Assembly: GCA_046594445.1 (NCBI GenBank)
Contig: JBKJSM010000002.1
Span: 49,630-113,629 of the forward strand
Source of the DNA: Gaiellasilicea sp046594445
Lineage (GTDB): Bacteria; Actinomycetota; Thermoleophilia; Gaiellales; Gaiellaceae
Reading direction: 5' to 3'
DNA length: 64,000 nucleotides
Shown one piece after another: positions 25,043 to 33,304 of this stretch. The position numbers and the translations under genes were made by a program. Every line of letters starts with the position of its first letter. Position 1 is the stretch's first letter. The notes under the pieces are model-generated. The model searched no databases and was not told where the DNA came from. It worked only from the letters and a program-made list of their open reading frames with translations.

Positions 25043-25324
25043 CTAGCCGCCCTTGACTGACGCCTTCAGCTGGCTGCCCGCCGAGAACTTCGGCACGGTC
25101 GCCGCCGGAATGTGAACCTTCTGGCTCGGATTGCGCGGGTTGACGCCCTCGCGCGCGGCGCGGTCGCTGGTGGAGAACTTCCCGAAGCCCGTGAACGTGA
25201 TCGAGTCACGCTTCCTCAGGGTTTCGGTCACGGTCTCGAGCACGGCTTCGACGGCTGCACCGGCGTCGCGGCGTGAAAGACCGGCTTTCGACGCGACTGC
25301 GTCAACAAACTCCTGCTTCGTCAC
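25043..25324 (-). CDS. hup: HU-type nucleoid DNA-binding protein
   Basis: Histone-like protein that bends and compacts DNA. 93 aa with the dimerisation helices (KQEFVDAVASKAGLSRRDAGAAVEAV), the FGKF turn, and the DNA-binding arm with the conserved RNP (REGVNPRNPSQKV). No Lys-rich tail as in mycobacterial HupB. Two in-frame GTGs are possible; AAGAGGAG is spaced 5 nt from the second (25324) but overlaps the first (25330), so 25324 is preferred, giving VTKQEFVDAV as in other HU proteins. Confidence 0.95.
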   Translation of the reverse strand: MTKQEFVDAVASKAGLSRRDAGAAVEAVLETVTETLRKRDSITFTGFGKFSTSDRAAREGVNPRNPSQKVHIPAATVPKFSAGSQLKASVKGG

Positions 25325-25365
25325 TTGCACTCCTCTTGTCGTGGGGCCATCGAAAACTCGCGGGG

Positions 25366-25394
25366 ACCCTAACAGCCGCGTCGGACTGGCTCAA
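25366..25394 (-). promoter_or_regulatory. HU promoter with upstream direct repeat
   Basis: -35 TTGAGC (25394-25389), 17-bp spacer, -10 TAGGGT (25371-25366). The 9-mer GTTGAGCCA occurs twice in this region, 15 bp apart, the downstream copy overlapping the -35; it may be a regulator site. Leader of about 35 nt with a proper SD, unlike the leaderless genes. Confidence 0.6.
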
Positions 25395-25405
25395 CTGGTA
25401 ATGGC

Positions 25406-25957
25406 TCAACCATGCGGGTTTGCGGCGGTTTTTGACGCCGAGACGAGTTCTCCTGCCCGATACAGCGAGCGCAGGCGCACGCCGAGTCGGGCCAGCGCGT
25501 CCGTCCCTCCCTCCTCGCGATCGACCACGCAGACGGCGTTTCTGACCACGAGACCCGCCTCCCGGAGCGCCGCGACGGCCTCGGCGAGCGCCCCGCCGGA
25601 GGTGACGACGTCCTCGATCAGGCAGACGAGCTCGCCCGCCTCGAAGGGGCCCTCGAGGCGGTTAGCGGTGCCGTACTCCTTAGCGCTGTCGCGGACGATC
25701 ACGAACGGTAGGCCCGAGGAGAGGGACGCCGACGCCGCGAGCGCGACCGCGCCGAGCGCCGGGCCGGCGAGACGGACTGCGTCCGGCTCGAACTCGGCGA
25801 CGGCGGCCGCAAGGCGCTCGCCCAGCGGGCCGAGTAGCTCCGGCAGCGTCTCGAAGCGGTACTTGTCGAGGTAGTAGCTCGAGCGCCGCCCCGAGCGGAG
25901 CAGGAAGTCGCCCTCGAGTAGGGCGTGGTCTCGGAGCTGGAGCCCGAGGTCGTCCAT
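25406..25957 (-). CDS. pyrE: Orotate phosphoribosyltransferase
   Basis: Joins orotate and PRPP to give OMP, the substrate of PyrF. 183 aa. The PRPP-binding signature is LIEDVVTSGGALAEAV; RRSSYYLDKYRFET near the N-terminus and RDSAKEYGT (catalytic loop Lys) also match. The ATG overlaps the stop of the upstream small membrane-protein gene by one base (TGATG). Confidence 0.92.
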   Translation of the reverse strand: MDDLGLQLRDHALLEGDFLLRSGRRSSYYLDKYRFETLPELLGPLGERLAAAVAEFEPDAVRLAGPALGAVALAASASLSSGLPFVIVRDSAKEYGTANRLEGPFEAGELVCLIEDVVTSGGALAEAVAALREAGLVVRNAVCVVDREEGGTDALARLGVRLRSLYRAGELVSASKTAANPHG

Positions 25958-26136
25958 CAGACGACCGTGCGGGCGAGCGCGAGCAGGCGCTCCGCCGCGG
26001 GCGTGCCGTGCTCGAGCGCGACCATCGAGCCGTCGTCGTAGTAGAGGTGGACGCGCTCGCGGCGTTCGTCGCGGCGGCGCGCGAGATACAGCAAGGGCCC
26101 GCCGACGAGGAGCGCGATAGCGAGCAGCCTACGCAT
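25957..26136 (-). CDS. Small single-pass membrane protein
   Basis: 59 aa, not recognised. One N-terminal hydrophobic helix (LLAIALLVGGPLLYLA) followed by an Arg/Glu-rich segment and a short C-terminal domain (YYDDGSMVALEHGTPAAERLLALA). It overlaps the Roadblock gene by 8 nt and pyrE by 1 nt, so it is cotranslated with both. Frame position and overlaps make it likely real. Confidence 0.65.
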   Translation of the reverse strand: MRRLLAIALLVGGPLLYLARRRDERRERVHLYYDDGSMVALEHGTPAAERLLALARTVV

Positions 26137-26515
26137 CGGTGGGCGCCTTCTTCGTGCGGCGGCGCGGCTTCGGCTTGGGCTTCTCCGGGATCGAGCGCAG
26201 GCAGGCCTGGAGGTCGTGGAAGACGAGCCCGGACGTGGGCTCGGGCGTCGTCGTCGCGACGATCGTGCGCCCGCCGTCCCGGACGACGAACACGCTCCCG
26301 CGGCGCAGCGCCGCCTCGAGCCGGGTCAGCGTCCGCTCGCTCGCGATCCCGTCCCCGGCGGCGAGCAGGTCGCGCGCTACGCCTGCGAGGCGCTCGCTCC
26401 GGGCGGCGTCGTCGAGCGTCGAGGCGACGACCTTGCCGTCGGTGGAGAGCAGTGCGGCGGCCTCGACCTGCGAGGAGATCTCGGTCAGGTCGGCGAGCGC
26501 GCTGGCGGCATCCAT
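26129..26515 (-). CDS. Roadblock/LC7 domain protein
   Basis: 128 aa. The Roadblock/LC7 fold covers about residues 1-100: a first helix, AALLSTDGKVVASTLDD, then GSVFVVRDGGRTIVATTTPEPTSGLVFHDLQACL. The C-terminus is a Pro/Lys/Arg tail (KPKPKPRRRTKK). Bacterial members modulate small GTPases such as MglA or gliding/polarity systems; no GTPase lies nearby, so the partner is unknown. A TAGCGT hexamer precedes the ATG by 7 nt. Confidence 0.75.
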   Translation of the reverse strand: MDAASALADLTEISSQVEAAALLSTDGKVVASTLDDAARSERLAGVARDLLAAGDGIASERTLTRLEAALRRGSVFVVRDGGRTIVATTTPEPTSGLVFHDLQACLRSIPEKPKPKPRRRTKKAPTDA

Positions 26516-26531
26516 CGTCGAGACGCTAGCC

Positions 26532-26537
26532 CATACT
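26532..26537 (+). promoter_or_regulatory. Candidate -10 for the YihY-family gene
   Basis: CATACT ends 6 nt before the GTG at 26544, again consistent with a leaderless mRNA. Confidence 0.35.
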
Positions 26538-26543
26538 GCCGAG

Positions 26544-27353
26544 GTGCGCAGGTACGAGGTCCTCCAGAAGTTCTACGCCGACCGCGGTCCCCATCTCGCG
26601 GCCATGATCGCCTACTTCGGGCTGCTCTCGTCGGTGTCGCTGATCTTTCTCGCGCTCGCGCTGCTCGGGTTCACCGGGCGCGCGGAGGAGTCGAGCTACC
26701 TCGTCCGGGAGCTGCAGAACCTCTTCCCGTCGCAGTCGATCACCGACATCGTCCGCGTCGTCGAGGCGATCACCGAGAACGCGACAACGCTCGGGATCAT
26801 CGGCGGCACCTTTCTCGTCTGGACGTCGCTGTCCCTCTTCAGCGTGCTCGAGTCGGCGTTCAACATCGTCTACGCGCGGCCGAACCGCTCCTTCCTGCGC
26901 GGCAAGTTCCTCGCGACGCTCTTCATGGCCGGGTCGCTCGTCGTGCTCTTCGTCGCCCTGGTCGTCGGATCGGTCGGCTACGACGTCCTGAAGCGCTTCG
27001 CGCCCGGCTTCGTGGCCAACGACGTCGTTGCGTACGGGCTCTCCGTCCTCGTCTCGACGCTGGCCGTTTTCATCTTCCTCGTCGTCGCCTACGAGCGGCT
27101 GACGAATACAAAGCTGACGCTGCACGAGGTCTGGCCCGGTGCGTTGATCGGCGCCGTGCTGCTGCAGACGTCCTTTCAGGTGCTGCCGCTCTTCGTCCGC
27201 TTCTCCAGCGAGGTCGTTGCCGTGCAGGCGCTCGGCGCGTCCGCGCTCCTACTCGTGTGGCTCTACGTGATGTCGAATGCGATCGTCTTCGGCGCCGAGG
27301 TCAATTGGTGGCACGCCCGCCGACACGACGAGGAGATCAGGGGGCTCGCGTGA
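26544..27353 (+). CDS. YihY/BrkB family membrane protein
   Basis: 269 aa, six predicted transmembrane helices. Family features: KFYADRGPHLAAMIAYFGLLS at the start, FLVWTSLSLFSVLESAFNIVY, NRSFLRGKFLA, and the C-terminal FGAEVNWW. Once annotated as RNase BN, but the family is now regarded as of unknown or transport-related function. The GTG at 26544 starts just before the conserved N-terminus. The 3' end overlaps the convergent rdgB by 17 nt. Confidence 0.85.
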   Translation: MRRYEVLQKFYADRGPHLAAMIAYFGLLSSVSLIFLALALLGFTGRAEESSYLVRELQNLFPSQSITDIVRVVEAITENATTLGIIGGTFLVWTSLSLFSVLESAFNIVYARPNRSFLRGKFLATLFMAGSLVVLFVALVVGSVGYDVLKRFAPGFVANDVVAYGLSVLVSTLAVFIFLVVAYERLTNTKLTLHEVWPGALIGAVLLQTSFQVLPLFVRFSSEVVAVQALGASALLLVWLYVMSNAIVFGAEVNWWHARRHDEEIRGLA

Positions 27354-27912
27354 GCTCGAGCAGCGCTGCGGCTGCCCGCGCACGATGGGAGTTGCGGCGC
27401 TTCCAGTCGTTGCCGAGCTCGGCGACCGTCCGCTCTTCGCCGCTCGGGACGAAGATCGGGTCGTAGCCGAAGCCTTCCGCGCCGCGCTGCTCGCGAGCGA
27501 CGGTTCCCTCGAGCGTGCCGCGAACGTCGACCTCTTCGCCCGCGGGGCCGATCGCGACGATCGTGCAGACGTAGCGGGCGCGGCGGTCCTCGACGCCTTC
27601 GAGATCGCGCAACAGCCGTTCCTTGCCACTCCCTGCACCGCCGTAGCGAGCGGAGTGGACGCCTGGGCGTCCGCCCAGCACCTCCACCTCGATGCCCGAG
27701 TCTTCTCCGAGCGCCCAGGCGTCGGCAGGGCCGATCTCGCGGCTGAACGCGGCCTTTCCGCGGGCGTTCTCGTAGTAGGTCGTCCCGTCCTCCGGCGGGT
27801 AGGCGCGGACGGTCTCGAGCAGCCGAAGCTCCCAGCCCGGCAGCACCGCGCGGAGCTCCTCCAGCTTGTGCACGTTCCCGGACGCGAGGCAGGCCTTGAT
27901 TATGGCCTCCAT
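27337..27912 (-). CDS. rdgB: Non-canonical purine NTP pyrophosphatase (RdgB/HAM1)
   Basis: Hydrolyses dITP, ITP and XTP to monophosphates, cleaning the nucleotide pool. 191 aa. N-terminal LASGNVHKLEEL, YYENARGKA, EDSGIEVEVLGGRPGVHSARY, and GAEGFGYDPIF with the catalytic Asp. Last gene of the minus-strand murI-rph-mgtC-rdgB group; the rph-rdgB association is common in actinobacteria. Confidence 0.95.
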   Translation of the reverse strand: MEAIIKACLASGNVHKLEELRAVLPGWELRLLETVRAYPPEDGTTYYENARGKAAFSREIGPADAWALGEDSGIEVEVLGGRPGVHSARYGGAGSGKERLLRDLEGVEDRRARYVCTIVAIGPAGEEVDVRGTLEGTVAREQRGAEGFGYDPIFVPSGEERTVAELGNDWKRRNSHRARAAAALLELTRAP

Positions 27913-28574
27913 TGCACGTGCTCGACGTCGTCGAGCTTGGCGATCCGGTCGGCGACGCGCGCGGACTCCGAGCGCCGGGAGGCGCGCAAGACGACGTCGA
28001 TCGAGCGCTCGTCGCCGAACTCGACGTGGCTGATCTGCGCGCCGAGCGCCTCGATCGCCTCAAGCACGCGCGTCACGTCGCCCTCGGGGGCGAGCGCGAT
28101 CCCGAGTTCCGAGTCCTCCGGCCGCACCCGCGCGACGAGGCGCGTCGAGAGCAGCTTCAGCGGCCCGAGCGACACGAGCACCAGCGCCGCCGAGCCGACG
28201 GCGACCACGTAGTAGCCGGTGCCGCTCGCCATCCCGATCGCGGCCACCACCCAGAGCGTCGCCGCCGTCGTCAGCCCCCGCACCGAGACCCCGCGAACGA
28301 TGATCGCGCCCGCGCCGAGGAAGCCCACGCCCGTGACGATCTGGGCCGCGATCCGGGTCGGGTCGAAGACGATCCCCGACTCGGTCGAGAACGTCCAGTC
28401 CGTCCAGGCATAGGCCGAGACGAGCGTGAAGACGCACGCGCCAAGCGAGACGAGGAGATGCGTTCGGAAGCCGGCCTCGTGGTCGCGCAGCTCCCGTTCG
28501 AGCCCGATCGCGCCGCCGAGACCGGCGGCGATCAGCAGCCGGATCAGCGCCTCGGTGGTCGAGAGATCAGGCAC
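27900..28574 (-). CDS. MgtC/SapB family membrane protein
   Basis: 224 aa. An N-terminal domain of about four or five membrane helices with the family motif GLGGAIGLERELRDHEAGFRTH and GVGFLGAGAIIVRG; a cytosolic C-terminal ACT-like domain of about 80 aa (LAPEGDVTRVLEAIEALG). MgtC proteins affect Mg2+ adaptation and ATP synthase activity; the specific role here is unknown. GTG start. It overlaps rph by 8 nt and rdgB by 13 nt, so it is inserted into the rph-rdgB pair. Confidence 0.88.
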   Translation of the reverse strand: MPDLSTTEALIRLLIAAGLGGAIGLERELRDHEAGFRTHLLVSLGACVFTLVSAYAWTDWTFSTESGIVFDPTRIAAQIVTGVGFLGAGAIIVRGVSVRGLTTAATLWVVAAIGMASGTGYYVVAVGSAALVLVSLGPLKLLSTRLVARVRPEDSELGIALAPEGDVTRVLEAIEALGAQISHVEFGDERSIDVVLRASRRSESARVADRIAKLDDVEHVQWRP

Positions 28575-29280
28575 GCTCCGCAGCGATCGCTTCGTTCTGC
28601 GCGACCATGATCTCCTCGATCCCTCCGGCCGCGAGGTCGAGCAGGCTGTCGAGCAGCTCGCGCGAGAACGGGTCGCGCTCGGCCGTGGCCTGCACCTCGA
28701 CGAGCCGTCCGTCGGCGGTCATGACGACGTTCATGTCCGTTTCGGCCGTCGAGTCCTCGGAGTAGTCGAGGTCGAGGAGCGGCCGGCCGTCGACGACGCC
28801 GACCGACACCGCGGCGACCGAGCCGGTGAGCGCCTTCGAGAGGCCGAAGCGGTCGAGCGCGCGCCGGGCCGCGACGTACGCGCCCGAGATCGCGGCGCAG
28901 CGCGTGCCGCCGTCCGCCTGGAGGACGTCGCAATCGAGCCAGAGCGTCCGCTCTCCGAGCGCCTCGAAGTTGCAGACCGAGCGCAGGGCGCGGCCGATCA
29001 GGCGCTGGATCTCGACCGTGCGGCCGCCCTGCTTGCCCTTCGCGGCCTCCCGCTCGACGCGCTCGCCGGTCGAGGCGGGCAGGAGCGAGTACTCAGCCGT
29101 CATCCAGCCGCGGCCGGAGCGGTGGAGCCAGCGCGGGACGCGCTCCTCCACGGTCGCCGTGCAGAGCACGCGGGTCTTGCCCTGCGAGTAGAGGACGGAG
29201 CCGTTGGCGAGCTCGATCCAGTCGGGAAGGAGTTCGAGCGGGCGAAGCTGGTCGTCCCGGGAGCGGCCGTCGTTCCTCAC
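28567..29280 (-). CDS. rph: Ribonuclease PH
   Basis: Phosphorolytic 3'-5' exoribonuclease that finishes tRNA 3' ends. 237 aa. N-terminal RNDGRSRDDQLRP, GSVLYSQGKTRVLCTATVEE, the basic LIGRALR, and the phosphate-binding/catalytic DADGGTR-like segment LQADGGTRCAAISGA with DYSEDSTAETDMNVV. Overlaps murI by 4 nt. Confidence 0.96.
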   Translation of the reverse strand: MRNDGRSRDDQLRPLELLPDWIELANGSVLYSQGKTRVLCTATVEERVPRWLHRSGRGWMTAEYSLLPASTGERVEREAAKGKQGGRTVEIQRLIGRALRSVCNFEALGERTLWLDCDVLQADGGTRCAAISGAYVAARRALDRFGLSKALTGSVAAVSVGVVDGRPLLDLDYSEDSTAETDMNVVMTADGRLVEVQATAERDPFSRELLDSLLDLAAGGIEEIMVAQNEAIAAERA

Positions 29281-30095
29281 GCTGCCGCCTCCAAGGTCTC
29301 GATCTCCACGTGCTCGACCTCCTCGATCGGGAGCTGCAGAAAGCGGCGGCCCATCTCCCGGAACGACTCCGGATCGCCGGTGGTCAGGAAGCCGTACGCG
29401 CCCTCGCGCGCGGCATCGTTCTCGATCCGCTTGCGAGCGAGCGTCTCGGCGACCTCACGAGCGGTCTCCTCGGCCGAGAAGACGAGCGTCACGTCTCGCC
29501 CGAAGACCCGCTGCAGGATCGGGCGGATGAGCGGGTAATGCGTGCAGCCGAGAATGACCGTGTCGACGCCCGCATCCTTCAGCGGCGCCACGTACTCGCG
29601 CACCGCGACGGCGGTCTCCTCGGCGAAGGGATCGTCGCCCTCGATCATCGGCACGAGCCGCGGGCAGGCGACGGGGAAGACGAGCGCGCCGGCGTCGAGC
29701 GATCGGACGAGCTCCTCGTAGCGGCCGCTCGCGACGGTCGCCTGGGTCGCGAGCAGGCCGATCCGGCGGTTACGCGTCGCCTGCACTGCGGCGCGCGCCT
29801 CGGGGGCGATCACGCCGACCACGGGCACCTGCAGCTCGGTCTGGAGCTCGGGCAGCGCGGCCGCGGTCGCCGAGTTGCAGGCGACGACGACGAGCTTGAC
29901 GCCACGCGACTCCAGATAGGCGCCGATCTCCCGCGCGAAGCGGCGGAGCTCCTCGAGCGGACGGGGGCCGTACGGAAGCCGCGCACCGTCGCCGAGGTAG
30001 AGGAAGTCCTCGTGCGGCAGCGTGACGAGACATTCGTGCAGGACGGTCAGCCCGCCGACGCCCGAGTCGAACACGCCGATCGGCCGCTCGTCCAT
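29277..30095 (-). CDS. murI: Glutamate racemase
   Basis: Makes D-glutamate for peptidoglycan. 272 aa. Both catalytic cysteines are present: VVACNSATA and LGCTHYPLI; substrate motifs GVFDSGVGGLTV and YLGDGARLPYG. First gene of the murI-rph-mgtC-rdgB run, divergent from the amidotransferase gene. A TAGAAT hexamer lies 6 nt before the ATG. Confidence 0.96.
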   Translation of the reverse strand: MDERPIGVFDSGVGGLTVLHECLVTLPHEDFLYLGDGARLPYGPRPLEELRRFAREIGAYLESRGVKLVVVACNSATAAALPELQTELQVPVVGVIAPEARAAVQATRNRRIGLLATQATVASGRYEELVRSLDAGALVFPVACPRLVPMIEGDDPFAEETAVAVREYVAPLKDAGVDTVILGCTHYPLIRPILQRVFGRDVTLVFSAEETAREVAETLARKRIENDAAREGAYGFLTTGDPESFREMGRRFLQLPIEEVEHVEIETLEAAA

Positions 30096-30101
30096 GCGGG
30101 G

Positions 30102-30107
30102 ATTCTA
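30102..30107 (-). promoter_or_regulatory. Candidate -10 for murI
   Basis: TAGAAT on the minus strand ends exactly 6 nt before the murI ATG at 30095, in the 42-bp divergent gap. No clear -35. Confidence 0.5.
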
Positions 30108-30124
30108 CGGCGGGGGCGAGCCGG

Positions 30125-30130
30125 TAGGCT
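30125..30130 (+). promoter_or_regulatory. Candidate -10 for the amidotransferase gene
   Basis: TAGGCT ends 7 nt before the GTG at 30138, divergent from and overlapping the region upstream of the murI -10. Confidence 0.4.
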
Positions 30131-30137
30131 CAGCCGG

Positions 30138-30806
30138 GTGAAAGTGCTCGCCGTCACGCACGGGCCGAGCGTCGGACCTGGGGTCTTCGAGGACGCCGCC
30201 CGCGACGGCTCGCACGAGCTCGTGGAGTGGTCGGCTCCGGCCGGCGGCTCGCCGCCTGGGGCAGACGCCGTGATCGTCTTCGGGGGCGCGATGCACCCCG
30301 ACGAGGAAGCCGCACACGGCTGGCTGCGCCCGGAGCTGCGCTGGCTGCTGGCGCAGCTCGAGCGCGGCACGCCAATGCTCGGCGTCTGCCTCGGCTCGCA
30401 GCTGATCGCCCGCGCGGCGGGCGCGAACGTCTTCCGGGCGCCCGAGCCGGAGGTGGGCTGGTACGAGGTGGAGCGCACCGACGCGGGCGCGGCCGATCCG
30501 GTCGCCCGCTCGCTCCCCGAGCGCTTCGAGGCCTTCCAGTGGCACCACTACACCCACGACCTCCCGCCCGGGTCGGTGGAGCTCGCGCGGAGCCGCGTCT
30601 GCACGCAGGCCTTCCGGGTCGGGAATGCCTGGGGCGTTCAGTTCCATCCCGAGGTGCGCGCCGCGCAGGTCGAGACCTGGCTTGCGGAGGAGCCGCACGA
30701 CGTCGACGACCCGCAGGCGTTTCGCCAGGCTACGGGGGAGCGGATCGACGGGTGGAACGAGCTCGGGCGGAGCCTCTGCACCGCCTTCCTCGCCGCGGTC
30801 TACTAG
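30138..30806 (+). CDS. Class I glutamine amidotransferase (GATase1-like)
   Basis: 222 aa stand-alone amidotransferase or peptidase of the GuaA-N/YfeJ type. Nucleophile elbow GVCLGSQLIA, oxyanion region VIVFGGAMHPDE, FQWHHYTHDLPPGS, and catalytic His-Glu in GVQFHPEV. No synthetase domain, so the acceptor is unknown. The GTG at 30138 is used because homology starts at VKVLAVTHG; the frame is open well upstream. It ends 4 nt into the convergent rhodanese gene. Confidence 0.85.
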   Translation: MKVLAVTHGPSVGPGVFEDAARDGSHELVEWSAPAGGSPPGADAVIVFGGAMHPDEEAAHGWLRPELRWLLAQLERGTPMLGVCLGSQLIARAAGANVFRAPEPEVGWYEVERTDAGAADPVARSLPERFEAFQWHHYTHDLPPGSVELARSRVCTQAFRVGNAWGVQFHPEVRAAQVETWLAEEPHDVDDPQAFRQATGERIDGWNELGRSLCTAFLAAVY

Positions 30807-31162
30807 CCGTTCTCGACCGGGAGCGAAGCGTCCCGCGACCACTCGTGCCAGGAGCCGCGGTAGTTCGCGGCGTCGTAGCCGGCGGCGCGCAGGATCTCGG
30901 CCGCCAGCTCGGAGCGCTGGCCCGAGTGGCAGTAGGTGACGAGCTCGGAGCCACCGGGCGGGCCGAGGCGCTCCGCGATCTCCTCCCCGGTCAGGGTCAT
31001 CAGCTCCGAGAGGTCTAGGTGTCGCGCGCCGGGGATGCGGCCGGGCCGCGGGTCGCACGGCGCAACCGCGTCGCCGGTGTACTCGCGCAGGCTGCGGACG
31101 TCGAGCACGACGAAGCCCTCCCGGTCGAGACCCTGCTTCACGTGCTCGAGCGTCACGTCCAC
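30803..31162 (-). CDS. Single-domain rhodanese (sulfurtransferase)
   Basis: 119 aa. Rhodanese fold with VVLDVRSLREYTGD, the GxIPGARHLDL motif and active-site loop TYCHSGQRSELAA carrying the catalytic Cys. Substrate unknown (thiosulfate or persulfide carrier). Start GTG 31162, or 31156 which would give a canonical 4-nt GTGA overlap. Last gene of the alkA-GNAT-GST-hydrolase-rhodanese operon. Confidence 0.85.
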   Translation of the reverse strand: MDVTLEHVKQGLDREGFVVLDVRSLREYTGDAVAPCDPRPGRIPGARHLDLSELMTLTGEEIAERLGPPGGSELVTYCHSGQRSELAAEILRAAGYDAANYRGSWHEWSRDASLPVENG

Positions 31163-31827
31163 CGTGCGATCGCCTCCGCGAGCAGCGCGTCGACCTCGGC
31201 GGTCCGTTCGAGGCTCGGCAGATGGCCGCACCGCGGGAGCACGATCGCTTCTGGATCGAACGCGAGTGCGTCGTCCGGCGAGATGAACGGGTCGTGGTCG
31301 CCGACGATCGTCAGCTTGCGCGCCCCGAGCGCGCCGTAGAGGTCGGTCGAGTCGGGCCGGTCGCGGATCGCCTCGACGGCCGTGACGAGCTCTTCCTCCG
31401 TCCGCTCGAGCGCGAGCGAGCGGGCCCACTCGACGAGCTCTGGGTCGCTCTCCGGCCTGAAAAGCACCTCGCCCATCGCCTCCCAGACGCCGGCGGCGCC
31501 CTGCTCGCGCGCGAGGGCGATCGTGGTGGCGCGGCGCTCGCGCCGCTCCGGGGTGTCTGCGTGGGGGCCGGAGCCGAGGAGGACGACGCCGGAAACGCGC
31601 TCGGGTGCGCGGCGCGCGACGGCGACGGCGCAGTAGCCGCCCATCGACGCGCCGACGAAGACGGCCGGGCCGGAGAAAGAGGCGAGCACCGCTTCCGCCC
31701 ACTCGTCCATCGTGCGGCCGAGCCCGTACAGCCGCGGCGTGACGACGTCGTGCTCGGCCAGCGCCGCCAGGTTCGGCTCCCACATTCGCTCGTCGAGCGG
31801 GAAGGCGTGCAGGAGCACCACCGTCAC
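31153..31827 (-). CDS. Alpha/beta-fold hydrolase
   Basis: 224 aa. Begins at VTVVLLHAFPLDERMW (oxyanion HAFP). Nucleophile elbow GASMGGYCA, acid in GDHDPFI and base in CGHLPSLE: a complete Ser-Asp-His triad. Close to the esterase/3-oxoadipate enol-lactonase-like group; substrate not predictable. The GTG at 31827 overlaps the GST stop (GTGA). Confidence 0.85.
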   Translation of the reverse strand: MTVVLLHAFPLDERMWEPNLAALAEHDVVTPRLYGLGRTMDEWAEAVLASFSGPAVFVGASMGGYCAVAVARRAPERVSGVVLLGSGPHADTPERRERRATTIALAREQGAAGVWEAMGEVLFRPESDPELVEWARSLALERTEEELVTAVEAIRDRPDSTDLYGALGARKLTIVGDHDPFISPDDALAFDPEAIVLPRCGHLPSLERTAEVDALLAEAIARWT

Positions 31828-32399
31828 AGCGCAGCCACCAACTGGAGCTCGGCGGCGACCGAGGGCCGCTCGCAGGCGCGCTCGAGCCACTCCACGAGCG
31901 CCGGCCACGGGTCGAGCGGGATCGCGAGCATGTCGCGCGCACGCAGCACCCAGGGGACGAACGCGACGTCGGCGAGCCCGAACGCCCGGCCCGAGAGCCA
32001 CGGCATGCCTTGGAGCAGCACGTCGAGAAAGCCGAGCTCCTCCTCGAAGCGCTCGCGCGCGCCGTCCTCGCCGCGGCGGAAGGCGTAATACGGCTGCGAG
32101 AACTCGTCGAAGCGGAAGACGAGCAGCCGTCCCGCGGCCCGCTCGCCCGGATCGTCCGGCCAGAGCGGCGGCTCGGGATAGCGCTCGTTTAGGTACTCGG
32201 CGATCACGACCGACTCCGGCAGCAGCCAGCCGTCCTCCTCGAGCACGGGCACCTTTCCCGACGGGTTCTTCTGGTACAGCCAGCCAGGGCGGTCGCGAAG
32301 GTCGATCTCGACCGTGTCGTAGGGGACGCCCTTCTCGGCGAGCACGATCCGCGCGCGGGCGCAGTAGGGGCAGCGCGCGGCGTCGTAGAGGGTTATCAC
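31824..32399 (-). CDS. Glutathione S-transferase family protein
   Basis: 191 aa. Thioredoxin-like N-terminal domain ITLYDAARCPYCARARIVLAEK (a CPYC glutaredoxin-like motif instead of the usual Ser/Tyr), NPSGKVPVLEE (cis-Pro), ESVVIAEYLNE, then an all-alpha C-terminal domain. Actinobacteria generally lack glutathione, so the thiol partner is uncertain. The GTG at 32399 overlaps the GNAT stop (GTGA). Confidence 0.85.
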   Translation of the reverse strand: MITLYDAARCPYCARARIVLAEKGVPYDTVEIDLRDRPGWLYQKNPSGKVPVLEEDGWLLPESVVIAEYLNERYPEPPLWPDDPGERAAGRLLVFRFDEFSQPYYAFRRGEDGARERFEEELGFLDVLLQGMPWLSGRAFGLADVAFVPWVLRARDMLAIPLDPWPALVEWLERACERPSVAAELQLVAAL

Positions 32400-33304
32400 T
32401 CGTCGGGCTCCCAGCCGTGGTCGGCCCCTTCCAGGCCGATCGCCGCCGCGATCTCCTCCAGCAGCGTCTGCGCCGGCGGCAGCTCGTCCGGCCGCGCCGC
32501 CGTGCGCGCGACCGCACGCACCGCGGCCGGGTCGGCGCCGGTGAGGCGGGAGACGACGCGGGGGTTCGCCGCCAGCGCGATCGCATCCCCGGGCGGGAGC
32601 GGCCCGTAGTGCTCTGGCACGGAGAGGTACTCGTCGACGACCCGCCCGGCTTCGAGCAGGACGAAGCGGACGACCTGCTCGTGCTCGACGCCCAGCGCGA
32701 GCACGACGGAGCCCATCCGGTCGGAAAGCTCCTTCGCGAGCCGCCGCAGCATCGAGGGATCGCGGTCGCAAACGTCGTCGTAAACCACGATCCAGCCGTT
32801 GCGCGGCGGCGCCACAGTGCTCCCCAGCGACCGTCCGGGCAGCCGCGGGACGAACTGCTGCACCGCTCGCTCGACCGCGCCGAGATCGTCGGTCTGGATG
32901 TGGATCGAGCCGTACGAGCGGCCGCCGCTGTCCTTGCGCACGTCGAGCTCGAGCACGAGATTGCGCGACTCCTCGCGGAAGCCGAGCTTCTCGTAAAACG
33001 CGAGCGAGTCCTTGCCGGACGTCAAGAGGACGCGCGTGGCGCCGCGGGCGCGCAGGTTCTCGAACACCGTCTCGACGAGCGCTTGGCCCGCCTCCTGCCG
33101 CCGCCCCGCGTCGGCGACGCGGAGCCCGCCGATGCGGGCGACGTGATCCTCGAGCCACGCGGTGACGAAGCCGACGACCTCGCCGTTCTCCTCTGCCACG
33201 AAGAGGGCGTTCGCCGCGAGCGCCCGGTCGCTCTCCGCCTCGGACGTCTCTCCGAGCCCGCGCAGGGCGTCGCGGTCGTCGTCGGTGGCGTGTCGGATCG
33301 TCAT
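32396..33304 (-). CDS. GNAT acetyltransferase with extra C-terminal domain
   Basis: 302 aa. Residues 1-135 are a GNAT domain (acetyl-CoA loop VADAGRRQEAGQALVETV, FYEKLGFREESRNLVLELDV). Residues about 140-300 form a second domain not recognised (SIHIQTDDLGAVERAVQQFVP ... VLALGVEHEQVVRFVL), where VDEYLSVPEHYGPLPPGD and the RLTGADPAAVRAVARTA segment stand out. Substrate unknown. Overlaps alkA by 4 nt. Confidence 0.8.
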   Translation of the reverse strand: MTIRHATDDDRDALRGLGETSEAESDRALAANALFVAEENGEVVGFVTAWLEDHVARIGGLRVADAGRRQEAGQALVETVFENLRARGATRVLLTSGKDSLAFYEKLGFREESRNLVLELDVRKDSGGRSYGSIHIQTDDLGAVERAVQQFVPRLPGRSLGSTVAPPRNGWIVVYDDVCDRDPSMLRRLAKELSDRMGSVVLALGVEHEQVVRFVLLEAGRVVDEYLSVPEHYGPLPPGDAIALAANPRVVSRLTGADPAAVRAVARTAARPDELPPAQTLLEEIAAAIGLEGADHGWEPDE

